Below are positions 49,540 through 58,950 of a stretch of DNA of 64,000 bases, piece by piece. Location of the stretch: positions 7,534,842-7,598,841 of the forward strand of contig CM041197.1 of assembly GCA_023078555.1 (NCBI GenBank), read 5' to 3'. The DNA comes from Ulva prolifera. Taxonomy: Eukaryota; Chlorophyta; Ulvophyceae; Ulvales; Ulvaceae. Both the position numbers and the translations under genes were made by a program. The first letter of the stretch is position 1. Each line of letters starts with the position of its first letter. The notes beneath the pieces were generated by a model. The model made no database searches, was not told the DNA's origin, and was given only the letters and a program-made list of their open reading frames with translations.

Positions 49540-52500
49540 TATATTACAAAAGAGTGAACGGGAGAAAACAAATACTGAAACCGAATCTCATCCGAATCAA
49601 CTGCAACATACACTCACACACACACGAACACTACAACCGCACTCACAACTCAGTCCGGCAGGATCGCGTCCTCCAGGCCCGCATCATATCGCAACCCTTG
49701 CTCCCGAGAGATGACAAGCCCAGACTTCCGATACATATCCGCATTGCCGCGCTGCAATGACACCGACAACACCCGCAGCGCCCACTGGACAAACGCGCCT
49801 TTGGAGATGCGCCCACTGGCAGCGGCCACATCCCCCAACTGACCGACGAACCTCACGGCAGCCTTGCCCATGAAGCCACACGATTCGACCGCAAACGGAA
49901 CAAACCGGAACGCGGCATGGTCAGGCACGTCCCGCCGAAAGCGGTCCCGCTTCCTGTCCTCCGCCCGCTCCGCCGTCGCACCCGTCTCCCGCGCCGCAGC
50001 GGCCACGTATGAGGCCGCCGGCGCATGCGTGACCACGACGTCCACGGCCGCCATCTCCAGGCGCGGCATGACCACGACGACGTCCCCGCGGCGATTCAGC
50101 TCAACACCCGCGCCCCTCGCGAGGGCACGGTAGAGCGGCTCCAGGGCAGACTGCAGTCCGGCGTAAGAGGCGACCAGGCGCAAGGCACGAGCCAGGTTAT
50201 CATGGCGCATCTGGGTCTCCTTTGCCACCTTCTTGCAGACCATGGCGTGGTCTGGTTCGGCGGCAACACCTGCACTGCATTTGCACGGAGGGGGGGGGAC
50301 GTCCGTCGGGACGCGGAATCGCAGGCGGTGCCACACCGCCAGGACAAACATGTCGTCGCCCATGGTGAGAACGCCGCCCGGCAGAGCGGAGAGGAAGGCG
50401 CCTGCAGGCCCCCCCGAAGCGCTCCTGAGCCACGCCGCTTCCCGCCTGCCGGCCGGCGTGTCGAGGTCGATGCCCTGTAGCACGAGTGAGGCCGCATGGT
50501 CCGCGACCGCGCGCCCCACCTCGCGCTGGGCCGCTAGCAGCTTGCCCGAGACGAACTCGTCCGGCAGGTCACGGGCATCCGCCTCCCACCCCAGCAGCTC
50601 ATGCAGCTCGTCGAACAAGCCCTGCCAGCGCTGCAACAGACTGCCCCGGCTGTGGCCGCGGAGGGGGCGGAGCAGGTCCGGGCAGCCGGCGAGGTTGCGC
50701 TCGGCCGTGCCGGCCCCCGACAGGAAAGCCGCGTCAGCGACGCTGTCCACCAGCATCGTCAGTCCGAGCCCGCCATGCCTGACAGGGGACATCAGCCGGT
50801 AAGCAAGCCGCCGCGTCTCAGCGTCAGTGGCCGAGTTGTCAGACGCGGCAGCAGCCTCCGCAACCTCAGGCGGCAGGCACAGGATTGCGGCGGCACCGCG
50901 CCACACAGCGGCCTCCGCCCTGCGCATGTGCGGCTCGAGCACGGCATACGGCACCGTCCGCATCAGGTGCGTCATGCGCACACTCAGGGACACACGCAGC
51001 AGGAGGAACTGCGCCTGCACTGAGAGCGGGATGCGCACGAGGGTCTCGACGAGGCCCTCGACCTCGCGCGCCCGCGCGTCCAGCACCTCGGCGACGTACT
51101 CCGGGGTGCCCAGCGGCGTGCCGACAGCCTTGAAGCCCGCGTGCAGATCCCGAATGCCGAGCTCTGCGGCCACGGCGGCCGCCGCCTCGGCGTCGGCGCT
51201 GTGGACGCCGCATTTTGCCGGGTTCACCTCAAGCCCAATGCTGCGCACGCCGTCAGCTTCCACGCACAGCCGCCGGAACACGGCAGCTCCAGCCGCGAGG
51301 TCGCCCGCAATGCTGATGTCGTCCAGGTACGCCACCACAGGTGCGCCGGCGCCTGACGCGTCGACGCGCTCCAAGACAGGCTGCAGGGTCAACGCAAACA
51401 GGAGGGGGCCCAGGGGGTCACCTTGGCGGACGCCACGTTGGCAGAGGACCGGCTCGACGTCCTCCGGAGCGCCCGCGATGTGCAGCGGGGTCCCGGCGCC
51501 ATACGCCCACTGCGTGAAGGGCAGCAGCGCCGGGGCACGCTCCTTCACGGCAGCGAACATGGCCGCGCGGTCGATGCAGTTGAAGGCGTTCTTCATGTCG
51601 ACCGAGAACACCGAAGCGCCCTCGGCCAGAGCAGAAGACAGGCCGTGCACGACTGTCTCGGTCCCGCCCCGTGTGCCAACGCCGACCTGCAGCGGCGCCA
51701 GGCTCTCTCCGATGTCGCGGCCGTACTCGCGCAGGGCGCACACTGCCGCGAACCGGTACCAGGTCTCCCCCACCGCGATCGGCCGCGTGCCACCGTCCGG
51801 CTTCGCCAGGCCGATGAGGAGCCCGTCCAGCAGGAACGTCTCCCGTGGCAGCATGCCGGACAGCATGTGGTTGACGACCGCCAGCAGCGCGTCGGTGGCT
51901 GCGTCCGAGGATTGGCATGCTGCGCAGATCATCTCGAACGTCCAGCCGGACGGGCCGGCCGACGACCCTCGATGGTGTGCGCTCACGGCGGCCACCGCCG
52001 CCACCAGCGCCTCCCGTGTCAGGCACAGAGCGGGGACATCCGGGTTCGGCTCCAGAGGGACCGGCGGATCTGCTGGCGGGAACAATGCGCGCAGACCGGC
52101 TTGGACCTCCGGGGACCGTGCATCTGCGGGCTTGCCATCCTGCAATCCGCGGCCAGCTTTGTGAATGGAGCGCTTGATGCGAAAGCATCTGTCGATGTGT
52201 TGCGCCCGCAGCTGATCTGCAGACATGGGAGCTTTGCGCTTCCCGGGCCAGCGGCCGGGCGGCGTGTCCTCCCACATCTCCACGGGCAGCCCGAGGGCGT
52301 AGTCGCGGCACCGCCCTGCCGCCGCTTTCCCAGAGCGCCGCCCCCTGCTGTACGCTAGCAGGCGCATGGGCAGGCGCATGAGCTCCTCGAAAGCGGCAAC
52401 AACCTCCTCTCGCGCGCTGTCGCCGCGCGCATGCGTGCACGCGTCGGCCACCAGCTCCCACACCCTGGTGCACGACTCGGCCCACCCCAGCCGGGCGGCT

Positions 52501-53398
52501 GGGGGCACATGCTGCGGCAGGCGCAGCCGTGGGGCCGCGTTGGCCCGCTGCACTGGCGGGGCAGATGCAGCCGCACGGAGCCCGGCCTGTCTGCGGGGGC
52601 CCGCCCGCTGCGACTGGCTACCTGCTCCCCGTCCCTTGCCTTTCTTCTTACCTCCCCGCCGGGCACGTTGCTGCTTGGCGTTGCCGCCCGTGCCCCCACT
52701 GGCCTGCGCAGGGGGGGGTGCGCCGGCGGCTGCTGCGGCTTGGCGATGTGGCCGGCGGGTAGCAGACTGCTTGGCTGCTGCGCCTGCGAGGCCAGGAGGC
52801 GGGGGAAGGGGCGGGGAAGGGGTGTCGGCGGAGGCGGGCGGGGGTGGATGGTGGCACTGTGCAGTGCCGTGAGCCCTGTCGTGCCGGTCGTTGCTGGTGG
52901 CTGGCGGCTGCTGAGGGGCAGCCGTGGCGAGCTGAGTCTCACCAGGCACCACATTCAGCGCCGATTTTACCTGTTTGCTTGTATCTGCAGAGAGATGAGC
53001 CTCGGCAGCTGTCCCGCTGGCAGGTGCTGCGCGCCGGCGCTTGGGCTGTGGAGACCCGCGCGGTGACTCGCGCTGCACGACTGCGAGCTGTCCATTGTTG
53101 CAGTTAACAACTTCATTAGTATCTAGGATGCTACGTTGGTCTGTAATCAATAGGCTAGGTCGCACGGGCGACTGCGAAGCGTGCTGGCGGTTCAGGTCGC
53201 TCAGCTTTGCCTTTGACGGCTCCTTCCGCTTCGGCTTGCCCATGGGACCCTAGCATTGCAGATATGGCCTAACAAGTACTATCAAATGCCAAGCGCCGAG
53301 CCTCCGGGGGCTCGACTGCCATGCCGTGGACGAGGTCAATCGACACGACCAGCAACAGACCAGCAACTTGAGTGTGATAGACCGCGCAGACCAAATTG
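49540..53398 (-). mobile_element. Apparently full-length RLE-type non-LTR retrotransposon (LINE)
   Basis: A 3859-bp element on the minus strand bounded by a perfect 13-bp target duplication (49527-49539 and 53399-53411). It has a 5' untranslated region of about 155 bases, a single 1197-codon ORF, and a 3' untranslated region of about 110 bases ending in CTCTTTTGTAATATAT. The ORF has reverse transcriptase and a C-terminal restriction-like endonuclease, so it belongs with R2/NeSL/Utopia-like lineages rather than APE-type LINEs such as L1 or Zepp (family knowledge). The clean duplication and intact ORF suggest recent insertion. TGTAA near the 3' end matches the chlorophyte poly(A) signal. Tail-only copies lie at higher coordinates. 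Confidence 0.88.
49650..53243 (-). CDS. LINE ORF: reverse transcriptase with CCHC knuckle and restriction-like endonuclease
   Basis: 1197 residues, ATG at 53243-53241. Residues 1 to about 245 are low-complexity, Pro/Ala/Arg-rich with a KKKGKGRG basic patch, presumably for RNA binding. The reverse transcriptase spans roughly 450-700: FSVDMKNAF (Asp549), RQGDPLGPLLFAL, and YLDD at 639-642, less usual than YADD. A C-x-C-x9-H-x3-C knuckle lies at Cys987, Cys989, His999 and Cys1003. It is followed by an endonuclease with RRGD (Asp1054), AVDVVV (Asp1068) and DRKRD (Lys1098), the PD-(D/E)XK pattern. Together these make and integrate cDNA by target-primed reverse transcription. No separate ORF1, OTU or Ulp protease domain is seen. 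Motifs are intact, so the protein is plausibly active. The 445-residue frame on the opposite strand is a GC-driven shadow. Confidence 0.9.
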   Translation of the reverse strand: MGKPKRKEPSKAKLSDLNRQHASQSPVRPSLLITDQRSILDTNEVVNCNNGQLAVVQRESPRGSPQPKRRRAAPASGTAAEAHLSADTSKQVKSALNVVPGETQLATAAPQQPPATSNDRHDRAHGTAQCHHPPPPASADTPSPPLPPPPGLAGAAAKQSATRRPHRQAAAAAGAPPPAQASGGTGGNAKQQRARRGGKKKGKGRGAGSQSQRAGPRRQAGLRAAASAPPVQRANAAPRLRLPQHVPPAARLGWAESCTRVWELVADACTHARGDSAREEVVAAFEELMRLPMRLLAYSRGRRSGKAAAGRCRDYALGLPVEMWEDTPPGRWPGKRKAPMSADQLRAQHIDRCFRIKRSIHKAGRGLQDGKPADARSPEVQAGLRALFPPADPPVPLEPNPDVPALCLTREALVAAVAAVSAHHRGSSAGPSGWTFEMICAACQSSDAATDALLAVVNHMLSGMLPRETFLLDGLLIGLAKPDGGTRPIAVGETWYRFAAVCALREYGRDIGESLAPLQVGVGTRGGTETVVHGLSSALAEGASVFSVDMKNAFNCIDRAAMFAAVKERAPALLPFTQWAYGAGTPLHIAGAPEDVEPVLCQRGVRQGDPLGPLLFALTLQPVLERVDASGAGAPVVAYLDDISIAGDLAAGAAVFRRLCVEADGVRSIGLEVNPAKCGVHSADAEAAAAVAAELGIRDLHAGFKAVGTPLGTPEYVAEVLDARAREVEGLVETLVRIPLSVQAQFLLLRVSLSVRMTHLMRTVPYAVLEPHMRRAEAAVWRGAAAILCLPPEVAEAAAASDNSATDAETRRLAYRLMSPVRHGGLGLTMLVDSVADAAFLSGAGTAERNLAGCPDLLRPLRGHSRGSLLQRWQGLFDELHELLGWEADARDLPDEFVSGKLLAAQREVGRAVADHAASLVLQGIDLDTPAGRREAAWLRSASGGPAGAFLSALPGGVLTMGDDMFVLAVWHRLRFRVPTDVPPPPCKCSAGVAAEPDHAMVCKKVAKETQMRHDNLARALRLVASYAGLQSALEPLYRALARGAGVELNRRGDVVVVMPRLEMAAVDVVVTHAPAASYVAAAARETGATAERAEDRKRDRFRRDVPDHAAFRFVPFAVESCGFMGKAAVRFVGQLGDVAAASGRISKGAFVQWALRVLSVSLQRGNADMYRKSGLVISREQGLRYDAGLEDAILPD

Positions 53399-53411
53399 GG
53401 GCAGCACAATA
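53399..53411. repeat. Right target-site duplication of the LINE
   Basis: Exact copy of 49527-49539. It is immediately followed by an old, diverged 3' tail of the same family (53413-53440). Confidence 0.85.
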
Positions 53412-53412
53412 G

Positions 53413-53440
53413 TTTTTACAAAATAGCAAACGGGAGATGG
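53413..53440 (-). mobile_element. Diverged 3' tail fragment of the LINE family
   Basis: TTTTTACAAAATAGCAAACG and the following GGGAGA match the LINE 3' tail with a few substitutions. It abuts the target duplication of the full-length copy, so the new copy inserted beside an older one. Confidence 0.5.
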
Positions 53441-53555
53441 CCCAGCTGAAGAGATTACGTGGTATCCTCGACCCAATCTGCAACACTGTGACTGATTGGC
53501 ATCAGTAATGAAGCATTTTTCGACACGGAAACGGTCTAAGCAGTTGGCTTCACAG

Positions 53556-53629
53556 TTACAGAAGAGTGAACGGGAGAAAACAAACACTGAAACCGAATCT
53601 TATCCGTATAAACTTCAACATACCAGCTA
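53556..53629 (-). mobile_element. 5'-truncated LINE copy (3' tail only)
   Basis: Matches about 70 bases of the LINE 3' untranslated region, including GAGTGAACGGGAGAAAACAA and CTGAAACCGAATCTTATCCG. Same orientation as the full-length element. Target duplication not resolved. Confidence 0.75.
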
Positions 53630-53724
53630 GATTTTATGCTAACCGTCGAGAAACCAGAGAACAGGGAGCAGGGCTTCTAAAAGATGTGCACAGCGCACCC
53701 CGGGGTGGGCCCAGCCCCCACAGA

Positions 53725-53769
53725 GCAGGGGTAAACTTATAAACACCGCGTGAGAAAGGCGAGGGTGCG
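53725..53769. repeat. 45-bp direct repeat, copy 1
   Basis: GCAGGGGTAAACTTATAAAC and the following CACCGCGTGAGAAAGGCGAG recur at 54094-54138 with three mismatches. Copy 2 overlaps the left arm of the hairpin. Confidence 0.8.
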
Positions 53770-54093
53770 TCATGCATGGTGTGCACAAGTGCAGCCTGAG
53801 GGGGGCGCCATGGCGCGCCATACGTCCCCATGCATGTGTACAGGGCCCCGGGGCCGCCGCCATGAGAGCCGCCTCTGTGCAACACGTGGACACAAGGTTG
53901 TCCCACTACTGCGCAGCACGCCCGTTACGCAAACAACTGACACAATTACGATCGGACAACCACGGTGCTGGCCTGGGCTCCTCGGTCATTCATCCATCAT
54001 TGAGCAAGTACCTGAACGCCACTCTTATAGCTCTAAAACTTAGGGCATATGCTATGCAGACACAAGATTAGTTTTGATCACCCTAGCTTATAT

Positions 54094-54138
54094 GCAGGGG
54101 TAAAGTTGTAAACACCGCGTGAGAAAGGCGAGGGCGCG
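54094..54138. repeat. 45-bp direct repeat, copy 2
   Basis: Second copy, 369 bp downstream of the first, continuous with the hairpin arm that starts at 54113. Confidence 0.8.
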
Positions 54139-54220
54139 CTCGATCCGCGACGGTGCAGTTGGTCTTTACAAAATGGTGCACCGTCGCGGATCGAGCGCGC
54201 CCTCGCCTTTCTCCGCGGTG
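54113..54220. repeat. Long perfect hairpin, about 44-bp arms and 19-base loop
   Basis: Arm 54113-54157 (CACCGCGTGAGAAAGGCGAG and onward to GACGGTGCA) is complementary to 54177-54220 apart from one missing base. The loop is GTTGGTCTTTACAAAATGG. An arm this long and clean suggests a recent inverted duplication or the end of a mobile element. It may form a strong RNA hairpin if transcribed. Confidence 0.9.
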
Positions 54221-54587
54221 GCTGGAGCGGACGGACAGTGATATGCAAAACGGGGCCCCGATATCACAGCCCTTTGTTGAGCATGAGAGGGTCGGCTGTA
54301 GCTGCTTTTATAGCACAAAGCAGACATAGCGCGTTGCTGCATTTTGTAGCGATCGCGGCCGCTGTAGTGCTTGGCTTGACTGTGTTACAAGGACAAAGGC
54401 AGCAAGGCTTGTGTGACAATATTGCTGAGTGCTATGATTGTCGGTGTCGGTGTATTTGTGTGTCTTGCACGAGTAGACGAACCAGCATCACAGTGGAGAG
54501 GCAGGAACAGGTGTGATCTTGACATGTTGTCAAAAGCCCGGGCAATCCGGGGCTGCGAGCAGCGAGCTGCCACATGTTACAAAAGTA

Positions 54588-54704
54588 TTACAAAAGAGTG
54601 AACGGGAGAAAACAAACACTGAAACCGAATCAACAGCAACATACCCTCTCACACACACGAACACCACAACCGCACTCACAACCGCACTCACACACACACA
54701 CACA
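54588..54704 (-). mobile_element. 5'-truncated LINE copy (3' tail only)
   Basis: About 117 bases of the LINE 3' untranslated region, including ACACACACGAACACCACAAC, lacking a short internal segment present in the full copy. Same orientation. CTTTTGTAA appears twice at its 3' end. Confidence 0.8.
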
Positions 54705-54736
54705 CTTCACAGTGGGAAGGCTTCACAGTGGGAAGG
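54705..54736. repeat. Perfect 16-bp tandem duplication
   Basis: CTTCACAGTGGGAAGG occurs twice head to tail at the 5' edge of the truncated LINE copy. Confidence 0.9.
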
Positions 54737-55154
54737 CGACATGTCGCGACAGGTGGCATAGCGCGTGATGTTCTCAGTGCATGGTCTGCCCGAACGGCAC
54801 AAAACTGAAACGCGAAACCTGTCAATATCAGACTGATGCAGGTCACACTTTTCACAAGTTGGGTAAATACGCCTAAGAACTGTCGAGTTGCGACCGCGAC
54901 CGAATTCCATGGTTCGCTCGAGCGTATGGATCCATACGCGTTTCCAGACGAACTCCGTGAGCAAGATGCTGCACAATCGGAATGGCTACACCAGGCAGTA
55001 ATGCACACTGTATAGGATCGTGGAGTTTGCCCGTGCAGATCTAGTGAAGTGCACCCGCTTGATCGCGACGGGCATCCATACGCTTGAAGCGCAGGCCAGC
55101 TTTGCTTGCGACAGGTGATCATCCCAGGTTCGTGTATATTACGCAAGTGTGAAT

Positions 55155-55201
55155 TTTTACAAAAGAGTGAACGGGAGAAAACAAACACTGAAACCGAATC
55201 C
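55155..55201 (-). mobile_element. 47-bp LINE tail insertion with target duplication
   Basis: Contains only the last bases of the LINE (ACAAAAGAGTGAACGGGAGA and onward to ACCGAATCC). A perfect 11-bp target duplication CAAGTGTGAAT flanks it (55144-55154 and 55202-55212). It is an extreme 5' truncation and proves that the shared tail is the priming end of the element. Confidence 0.88.
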
Positions 55202-55455
55202 CAAGTGTGAATGATCCAGCATGCTGACTCCTGCCTTGTTTTGTGCTACGTGGATCTGATGTTGCTGTCATGCCAGAATGGCACGCACGCAGGCAAGTTC
55301 TTGCTGTGGCTGTGCTTTCCCATTTGTATGCATGACTAACGAAGTGATCAATGACCATAATGCATCCGCTGTTTGGCTGGCCGAATGTGCATATATTTGG
55401 TGTGTGCTACGACTGTAAGTAAGTAGTGCCGTAGTGCCGCGGTCTGCGCCCCCGC

Positions 55456-55456
<1 letters not shown>

Positions 55457-55493
<37 letters not shown>
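55457..55493. repeat. Poly(C) tract, 37 C
   Basis: Uninterrupted run of C on the plus strand. Length is likely unstable and sequencing-sensitive. The G-rich strand could form quadruplexes. Confidence 0.9.
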
Positions 55494-55639
55494 TTCAGAT
55501 CCTGTCAGTCTCACAAATTCCCTCACACGAGTACATGAACAATGTTCGCAACATTTCCATGCGATAGCTTCAACATGCATCACACCATTCCTGTTGCGTG
55601 TGCGTCTCCAGTCATGAATTGAAGCATGCCTGTTTTGGG

Positions 55640-57490
55640 GCAATTCTTGGATATGTCATGGCAACGGCCAAAGCATTGACAGGGTCCAGGCTTGAAGTTG
55701 AGGGATCCATTTCAAATTTGCAGTGTGCCGATGCCCTGAGCTCAGGTGAATGCTGCCATGCCGTACACGTATTCAGGTGCACATTGCTCGACTGACTCAC
55801 ATGCAAGGCACGACTGACAAGTATGTCACGTGGCGACTGGCATAAAGCAAGCAATGACCCAGTATCGAGAGGGCATGCATGTACCGTGTGGACGAGAGGC
55901 CGCCAATGGCATTGAGGTGTGTGTTTGGACCTGCATCAGCCATGTGGAATCTTGTCTACTGCTGCCGCCGCCCCGACGCCTAGCCGGGAAAAATGTGCCA
56001 CAGGCGTTCGCTCAGTCAGTACACATGTATTTGCGTTCAGGTGTGCTGCAGCACGCTACGGGAGTGGCAATGCAAGGGAATTGTACAGAAGGCGAATGCT
56101 GTGACGGTAGCTATCGACTGGCTCAAGGAGCACTGGAAGGCAGGGGCAGGCTGGACTGCAGAGCTCAACGCAGTGATACATCGCCACCATGGCAATGGTG
56201 TATTTGACGTCAGAATTTCTGCGCTGGCTGCAGCGATCGCGTGCGAAATCCACCAACTGTCAGACTGCATCTGATTGCTTAGGCAGCCATTGTGGTTTGC
56301 ATCTCACTCCACGCTGTGATACACGATCCCTGAGGTATGCCAGATTCTCAGTCTGCTCCAGGTGGGTCCTCGAGCACCATTGTATTGCCCTGCATAAGCA
56401 TCTGTGGTCGCCTGACGTTGGTGCTCAGATGTTACAGTAGAAACTCCTGGTTGGAAATACAGTCGCATATGCATGCAGTGAAACCATAAATGAACATGAT
56501 CCTGGTCACACTTATGGTATAGAGCAACCGGGCCCGGTTCCCTGCACATGCCCTTCCGTCTCTTGCTTGCCGTTCTAGAAGTGTCATGTGTGCGTCCTGA
56601 TTTGCACACCGTGTAGCCCGCTGCCTTGACATGCTCTGCACGACTGCAGAGACTCCATCTGCATCCAGGAAGACTGGTATTGCGGCGATCACGATGAGGA
56701 GATCACATACCTGTGCATGCAGGCAGGGGTTGGACTGCCGGCGTGTGCTCCCATCGTCAGAGCATGCCGAGGCCAGCGCTGGCAGGAATGCTCCAAATGA
56801 ACATCACACACCTGTGCCCACAGATCCAAGTCTTTTCGAGTGGTTCTCGTCACTGAATGTGCTGTACTGGACCTGCGCCGGCAGTGAAGCCGACTCGTCT
56901 ACGCTGCTGGTCAACCAGTGCAGAGCCTTGTCTGGCCTGGTGGACGCCATGGCTGACCAGGTATGCTGCTGTCACAATGATTGTCGCCTGTGGAGGTCCA
57001 GCTCATTCACATGTCAACGATGGCTACATCAAACATGTTCTGTACAGGTGTCCTGCCGAGATATGCTCCACAGAGTTCCAGCCGACACTGCCATCACATG
57101 TGCCATGCTGCAGTAGCACTGGCGCCACCCATCGTGCACTCTTGTGAGGCTTGCCGATGTTGCGACGGTCGACCAGCATAAAGACCATTTGTAGGGACTG
57201 CCGTTGGCAGCGCTTGTGCAGATTTCTGAATGCGCATGCAGGCTACCAATCCTACCGTACAAACGGTGGCAGCACACGAGTTTGGTGCATTCTTGGACGT
57301 TTGCCACACACTGCTGACTCTGGTTCTGCGCCGGACCCCGGCAAAAGATCCAGTTCTCGCGGAAGCGGTCGCTGATTTAGTGCAGCGGGTTGTGCAGCAA
57401 GCGCTAGACATTGCCGACGTCGGAAGCCTTTCCCGCAGACTTGCAGAAGAGCACCCCGCGGTCGATAGCGACAAGAGTACGAAGTCCTAG
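55640..57490 (+). CDS. Gene H: small helical protein of unknown function
   Basis: The last two exons are firm: 56824-56960 (PSLFEWFSSLNVLYW, then QCRALSGLVDAMADQ, GT donor) and 57242-57490 (AG acceptor, 83 codons including stop), joined in phase 0. Earlier candidates are about 55640-55745 (GAILGYVMATAKALTGSRLE) and about 56041-56270 (ANAVTVAIDWLKEHW). The product is mostly alpha-helical, with a Leu/Val-rich helix (FLDVCHTLLTLVLRR) and a charged C-terminus ending in Lys-Ser. No signal peptide, domain or catalytic motif was recognised. Style resembles the helical N-terminal exons of genes E and F, so it may be a kinase-less relative (inference). The start is unknown. Confidence 0.5.
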
Positions 57491-58950
57491 CCTGCTGTCA
57501 CTGAGGCTGTGCAGATCTTCACTATACCCGCAGTCACATGCTGGGCTGCCCTTCACGGTATCTCGCAAGACAGATGACGCATGCAGGATATGCGAGGGAG
57601 TGGGCGCTGTTGCAGAGCATGGCGGATGTATTCACAAGGTGTGCTGAGCCTTATGTGTACATGTGCTGCATGCTGAAGCTGCACAGTGTGAGGCGTCGCA
57701 GCGTTAATGATGTCACTCAGGCCGCCTTTACGGTGCTTGATGGGGGCAGGTGTAACATTGATACGGCCGTATGAAAACCTGCTGCCTGCTCCCCCTGTGT
57801 TGCTGCAGCGGGTCCAGCTGTGCTCGCTGGTCCTTGTGCCCATGCATATGCCGCCAAGTGCTGCGGCGGCCAACTGGCAGGTGGCAACATGGTTCCCACC
57901 ACATCCTCCGCCGTTTCAGCGGTGTGGCAGGCCTACGTCTACACAGGTCGTCGCTCATGCGTATGAGCGCCTCCGTATGAGCGGCAATATGAGCGGTAAG
58001 TTCACCATGTTTGGGTCGAAACGCTGACCTGGAGAATGTGACATCATTGGAAGCATACCGAAATTCGGCTCGTGCGGTTGAATAGCCTTGCAATTTCATG
58101 GTCAAGGCCTGTACCTGGCCAGATTGCGTCATTTGATGAAGAGTCCGTTGCCGAAAGCATGCAGGACTGCTCTGCGCGGGGACGCTCGCGCTGACCGCTG
58201 GTAAAGGTGCTGGTGGAAGCTATCACGACGATCCCGAGGTCTGCATTAGCAACTTTGACATACGTGCAATCTGCTGATTTTATGCACCACGAGCATCGGT
58301 GATGGACCCGGCCGGTTCGCTCTTATTCAGACTGGCTTTCGACTTGAAGACCACCATTCTAGGCACATGGATTGATCAATGATGAATGATGATGAAGGCA
58401 TGATGGCCGAACAGCCTTCAGGTAACCATGGTCGGTTACCGCGGGTCTGAGAGCGGTCTGTTTCGGCTCTGGCGCTTGAATGTGAGTGTGGCGCAGAGGG
58501 TGATCGGCGATGAACCAGGAATGCAGTCTGACGAATATGGAATAATAACAAAAGAGATCACGGGAGAAGTCAAACACTACACGCCTGTGGCCAGGCCCGC
58601 GCACAAAGCTGTACGGGTCTGTTTATCATTCGATAATGTCCTCCCATCTGGGCGCGCACAGGTTAAGCCTGCACAGTCTACCATCTGGTGCATGTTTTGT
58701 GACAGCAGTTTGTGGTCGACGCCTCGTCCTCGTGGGCTGCATAGCAAAGACGATCACGTCGTGATCATGTGCACCGACAGCGTCGGCGGTCTCACCGCCA
58801 CCCCGTGAAGCATTACTTCCGATACGATACACAGATACATGGTGTGTTATGCGATATGCGTTGACGACTCAGACTGTTGGTCTTGCCTGTCACCAGTGAC
58901 GTGCCGATTGTGCACGACCAGGTGTAACCGGGTCTCACTTGCGTCAAATA
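57491..58950. other. Spacer between gene H and the transposase-like gene
   Basis: No supported exon. It contains a diverged LINE tail at 58548-58578. If the gene on the right is a transposon, one terminus of that element should lie here; I could not identify a terminal repeat because its partner is outside the window. Confidence 0.4.
58548..58578 (-). mobile_element. Diverged LINE tail fragment
   Basis: ACAAAAGAGATCACGGGAGA and the following AGTCAAACACT match the LINE 3' tail at about 26 of 31 positions. Same orientation as the other copies. Probably an old insertion. Confidence 0.5.

Noticed and set aside
50827-52164. 445-residue plus-strand open frame
   Set aside because: Antisense to the LINE ORF; its length follows from GC-rich codon third positions and it has no motif.
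53634-53906. Overlapping frames on both strands in the direct-repeat region
   Set aside because: Repeat-derived, no motif, no initiation or splice context.
54113-54220. Helitron 3' end hairpin
   Set aside because: No CTRR terminus or AT insertion context could be placed; arms far longer than the usual Helitron hairpin.
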